Source of the DNA: an uncultured Porphyromonas sp.
Lineage (GTDB): Bacteria > Bacteroidota > Bacteroidia > Bacteroidales > Porphyromonadaceae
Assembly: GCF_947254915.1 (NCBI RefSeq)
Contig: NZ_CAMYEZ010000107.1
Span: 1 to 7,417, forward strand
Reading direction: 5' to 3'
DNA: 7,417 bases
How positions within the stretch are numbered: the stretch's first letter is position 1; each line of letters begins with the position of its first letter. Below, in pieces: positions 5,024 to 7,417 of the stretch. A program made the position numbers and the translations under genes. The notes under the pieces were generated by a model, which was not told the DNA's origin, ran no database searches, and worked only from the letters and a program-made list of their open reading frames with translations.

Positions 5024-7399
5024 TTACTTAGTGCGATTGATGATTACCTTCTTACCGCCGATGATGTAGATACCTTCAGGTAGTTCGTCAGCTGGGGTAA
5101 AGAGGCGGATCCCCTCGAGTGTGTATACCGTATCATCCGTGCTGTCTGGATGCAGGACGAGCTCCGTAGCGAGTAGCTGCTCCGTTATCTCCTCCTTACT
5201 GTCTGTGATACGCCAGCCCTTAGCCTTAGCCGCCTTGAGATGCTCGGCGGTTATTTCGTTCGTCTCGCCTGCACCCTTGTAGGTGTTGAAGAGACGTAGC
5301 TCACCTTTGTTCGTTTCAGCAGAGCGGTCGGGCAGTTGAGCGATTAGTTGCGACACGAGGTCTGCTTTCACTTCATTGTTGCTGCAGTCCAGTAGAGAGA
5401 GACGAGGGGTCTTTAGGACAGGAGCCGTCACCTTATTCCTAGGATAGGCGAGAGTCTCAAGCTTGTCGTAATCAGCCGTGGTCTCAATCTTCGTCCACTC
5501 GCCATCGGGGATGCTTAGAGAGGAGACATCGCCCGAGAGGGTGACAGTCTGTTCCGTAAGGGTGAACTTGCCACCAGCATTGGCTGGTGTAATCTCAGCG
5601 ACGGATAGTCCCGTCACTTTGACTGGACGACCATCGACTAGCTTTGCGTCTATCGTCACCTCGCTACCTACAGCCTTGTCCGTGACGAGGGTTATGACAT
5701 TGACCTTGGGGACGATCTCAGACTCCTTGCCTTCGTTATCACGTTGCATTACCTTCCAGTTCAGAGCGTTGGCAGCAGCGATGTCTGCCGAGCTGTATGT
5801 GGGCGTAAGGTCTCCCTTGGCAGTAGAGACAAAGGAGATAGCCCCAGGTGTCTCCTCTTTCGTACGATTAGGCAGGTGTGACAAGGTAAAAGCAGATCCC
5901 TCCTTATCAAACGGATTATCGAAACAGACCACAGCTTCGAGCTTTTCGAAAGTAGAGAGATCCAGCTTGGTCAGCTTATTACCTGAGATAACTAGCGACC
6001 GAAGCTCTTTGTTGTCCTTTGACTCAAAAGCGGTGATCTGCTGATCTGCAAGAACGAGACTCAGCACATTACCCACGAGCGTTATATCCTGTGCCGTGAC
6101 GATGGCATTCTTGTCTGGCGTACTCTCACTCTGAGAGAGTAGCTTGAGTCCACGTACACTTATAGGCTTAGAGGGGTATGTGGTGATAAGGAAGTCCTCT
6201 CCGACCTTCTTGTCCGTGGTAAAGGCGATCTGATCGTAAGAAGTACCAGTGGGCTTGATCTCTTCGAAGGTGCCACTTGAGAGCCGACGATAGACGACCC
6301 AGCCACGGCTCTTGGCGAGGAAGAGGTCTGTATCGCTGTAGCTGTTCTGTTGAGCTTCAGTAGAGGCTTCGTCTACGAAGTAGATTTTGCCTGGTTCCTG
6401 CGCTGAGGTGCGGTCTGGCAGTGTAGACATCAGTCGTGTAGTAGCCTCACCTCGTATGCCATTGCCGTAGCACTCTACGAGATTCAAGGACGAGCACTCC
6501 GACAGTCCCAGCTCTTTGACGTTACCTTTGACACAAACTAAGTGTGTTAGGCTACGATTCTTGCCTAGATTGATACTGGTGATGTTCTTCTGCCACTCCA
6601 CTTTGAAAAGCTTTACATTGCCTCCGATGATGACCGACTTCTGCTTTACGGTATAAGGGACGAAGTTATTTCCGCTTTCGATGACAGGATTTCCTTCTAT
6701 GTTTGAGATGAGCGGGATTTTATCACTCTCTCCGAGGATGCAGAGACTCAGCGTCTCACTTACCGCAGGGTCAACTCCGAGAGCAATCTCATCTGGGTAA
6801 AGCTCCAAGACACTCGACCCTACAGGGGTGTTAACGTGCCACCCCTTAGCATTGGCATCTCGGATGTCTTGAATAGTCCAGTAAGCATGGTCTGTCTTTT
6901 GGTCTGCACGATAGAAGTTGAGCTTCCCGTCCTTTACCTTGGGTAGTGACCCTATAAACTGGGTCAGATGTGTATCCTTAAGACCTGTACCAGGGATGGA
7001 TATATACTTCAACTTATTACACCCAGAGAGGTTGAGGCTTGTGAGCGAAGGGTTATTAACGCATTGCAGCCTCTCTAGAGTCGTATGGTTCGGCGCAGAG
7101 AGGCTGGTTATCTTTTGGTCGTTGTATATAGCAAGGTGCAAGAGCTGCCCCTTGATAGTGACAGTCTGTGCCGTGAGCTTGACCGTTGATATGCTGAGCT
7201 CAAACGGTGCGCTCGGAGGGACACTCTCAAGGCCCTCGACCTTGAGCTGACCTTGGTACTGAAGGCTTATTTGAATAGTCTCACCGACCGCCTTACTTGT
7301 CGTAAGGGTCAGCACATCATTCGTTGCAGTCTGAGCCACACTACCTAGCGGTATCAGTGCAAGGAGCAGGCTGTAGAGGAATAATAGATTTCGTTTCAT
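5024..7399 (-). CDS. Surface leucine-rich-repeat protein of four tandem modules
   Basis: Exported protein of 791 residues with a Sec signal peptide (probable cleavage after SVA, residue 22). The mature part is four copies of one roughly 165-residue module at about 28-190, 197-370, 389-553 and 568-733. Each copy follows a common plan: an opening strand such as LTLTTSKAVGE, a short LRR stretch (TSLNLSGCNKLKYI in copy 1, TKLDLSTFEKLEAV in copy 3), a segment SLPDR or similar, then an ending like ANAKGWHV. Copy 2 has a degenerate opening. Residues 744-791 (VYTLEGIRLF, LPEGIYIIGGKKVII) resemble the shortened sorting-type tails of Bacteroidales surface proteins, without the usual YPNP start. LRR proteins of this type are broadly compared with internalins; a binding role is inference. 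The gene has its own terminator and its promoter lies beyond the window edge. The start is fixed by the signal peptide. Confidence 0.92.
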   Translation of the reverse strand: MKRNLLFLYSLLLALIPLGSVAQTATNDVLTLTTSKAVGETIQISLQYQGQLKVEGLESVPPSAPFELSISTVKLTAQTVTIKGQLLHLAIYNDQKITSLSAPNHTTLERLQCVNNPSLTSLNLSGCNKLKYISIPGTGLKDTHLTQFIGSLPKVKDGKLNFYRADQKTDHAYWTIQDIRDANAKGWHVNTPVGSSVLELYPDEIALGVDPAVSETLSLCILGESDKIPLISNIEGNPVIESGNNFVPYTVKQKSVIIGGNVKLFKVEWQKNITSINLGKNRSLTHLVCVKGNVKELGLSECSSLNLVECYGNGIRGEATTRLMSTLPDRTSAQEPGKIYFVDEASTEAQQNSYSDTDLFLAKSRGWVVYRRLSSGTFEEIKPTGTSYDQIAFTTDKKVGEDFLITTYPSKPISVRGLKLLSQSESTPDKNAIVTAQDITLVGNVLSLVLADQQITAFESKDNKELRSLVISGNKLTKLDLSTFEKLEAVVCFDNPFDKEGSAFTLSHLPNRTKEETPGAISFVSTAKGDLTPTYSSADIAAANALNWKVMQRDNEGKESEIVPKVNVITLVTDKAVGSEVTIDAKLVDGRPVKVTGLSVAEITPANAGGKFTLTEQTVTLSGDVSSLSIPDGEWTKIETTADYDKLETLAYPRNKVTAPVLKTPRLSLLDCSNNEVKADLVSQLIAQLPDRSAETNKGELRLFNTYKGAGETNEITAEHLKAAKAKGWRITDSKEEITEQLLATELVLHPDSTDDTVYTLEGIRLFTPADELPEGIYIIGGKKVIINRTK

Positions 7400-7406
7400 A
7401 AAAGTC

Positions 7407-7417
7407 TTGTTAGTTTG
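7407..7417 (-). promoter_or_regulatory. A/C-rich leader motif CAAACTAACAA
   Basis: On the minus strand this lies 7 bases ahead of the ATG at 7399, in nearly the same position as the CAAACTAACCAA leader of the 392-1168 gene. It is cut by the window edge, so its full extent is unknown. No Shine-Dalgarno sequence is visible nearby. Confidence 0.3.

Noticed and set aside
5478..6044. 188-codon plus-strand open frame inside the LRR gene
   Set aside because: It is antisense to a well-supported modular LRR protein and has no recognisable feature.

Overview
The window looks like a chromosomal segment of a Bacteroidales bacterium, most probably a Porphyromonas-type organism. Three things point there: a type IX secretion system (T9SS) C-terminal sorting domain on one protein and a shorter sorting-like tail on another; near-consensus Bacteroidota promoter boxes (TTTG / TAnnTTTG); and lipoproteins carrying bacterial Ig-like (BIG2) domains. 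A gingipain-type 'cleaved adhesin' signature in one protein also fits. Species cannot be fixed from the sequence alone.

Layout: bases 1-391 hold no gene. They contain a hairpin, a striking array of small dyads spaced about two helical turns apart, and a -7-like promoter box. A plus-strand lipoprotein gene (392-1168) follows. It converges on a minus-strand pair: a T9SS cargo protein with a thioredoxin-like domain (4410-2692), followed 47 bases later by a second BIG2 lipoprotein (2644-1322). The convergent gap (1169-1321) holds a bidirectional terminator hairpin and other inverted repeats. The thioredoxin/lipoprotein pair looks like one operon with a good promoter at 4494-4525. The 613-base gap 4411-5023 holds a 343-base element bounded by 18-bp perfect inverted repeats. 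Inside it is a second copy of the phased dyad array, in the opposite orientation to the first. A leucine-rich-repeat surface protein (7399-5024, minus strand) comes next, with its own strong terminator at 4920-4963; its promoter lies outside the window.

All four proteins are predicted to be exported: two lipoproteins, one clear T9SS cargo and one LRR protein with a probable shortened sorting tail. The region therefore reads as a cell-envelope/surface-protein cluster rather than a metabolic operon. Ig-like, adhesin-like and LRR domains suggest binding to host or community surfaces; the CxxC thioredoxin-like domain suggests a redox or ligand-binding role. No mobile-element enzyme, tRNA, rRNA or CRISPR array is visible. 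The most unusual content is non-coding: two inverted copies of a roughly 21-23 bp phased dyad repeat bracketing the three-gene block.
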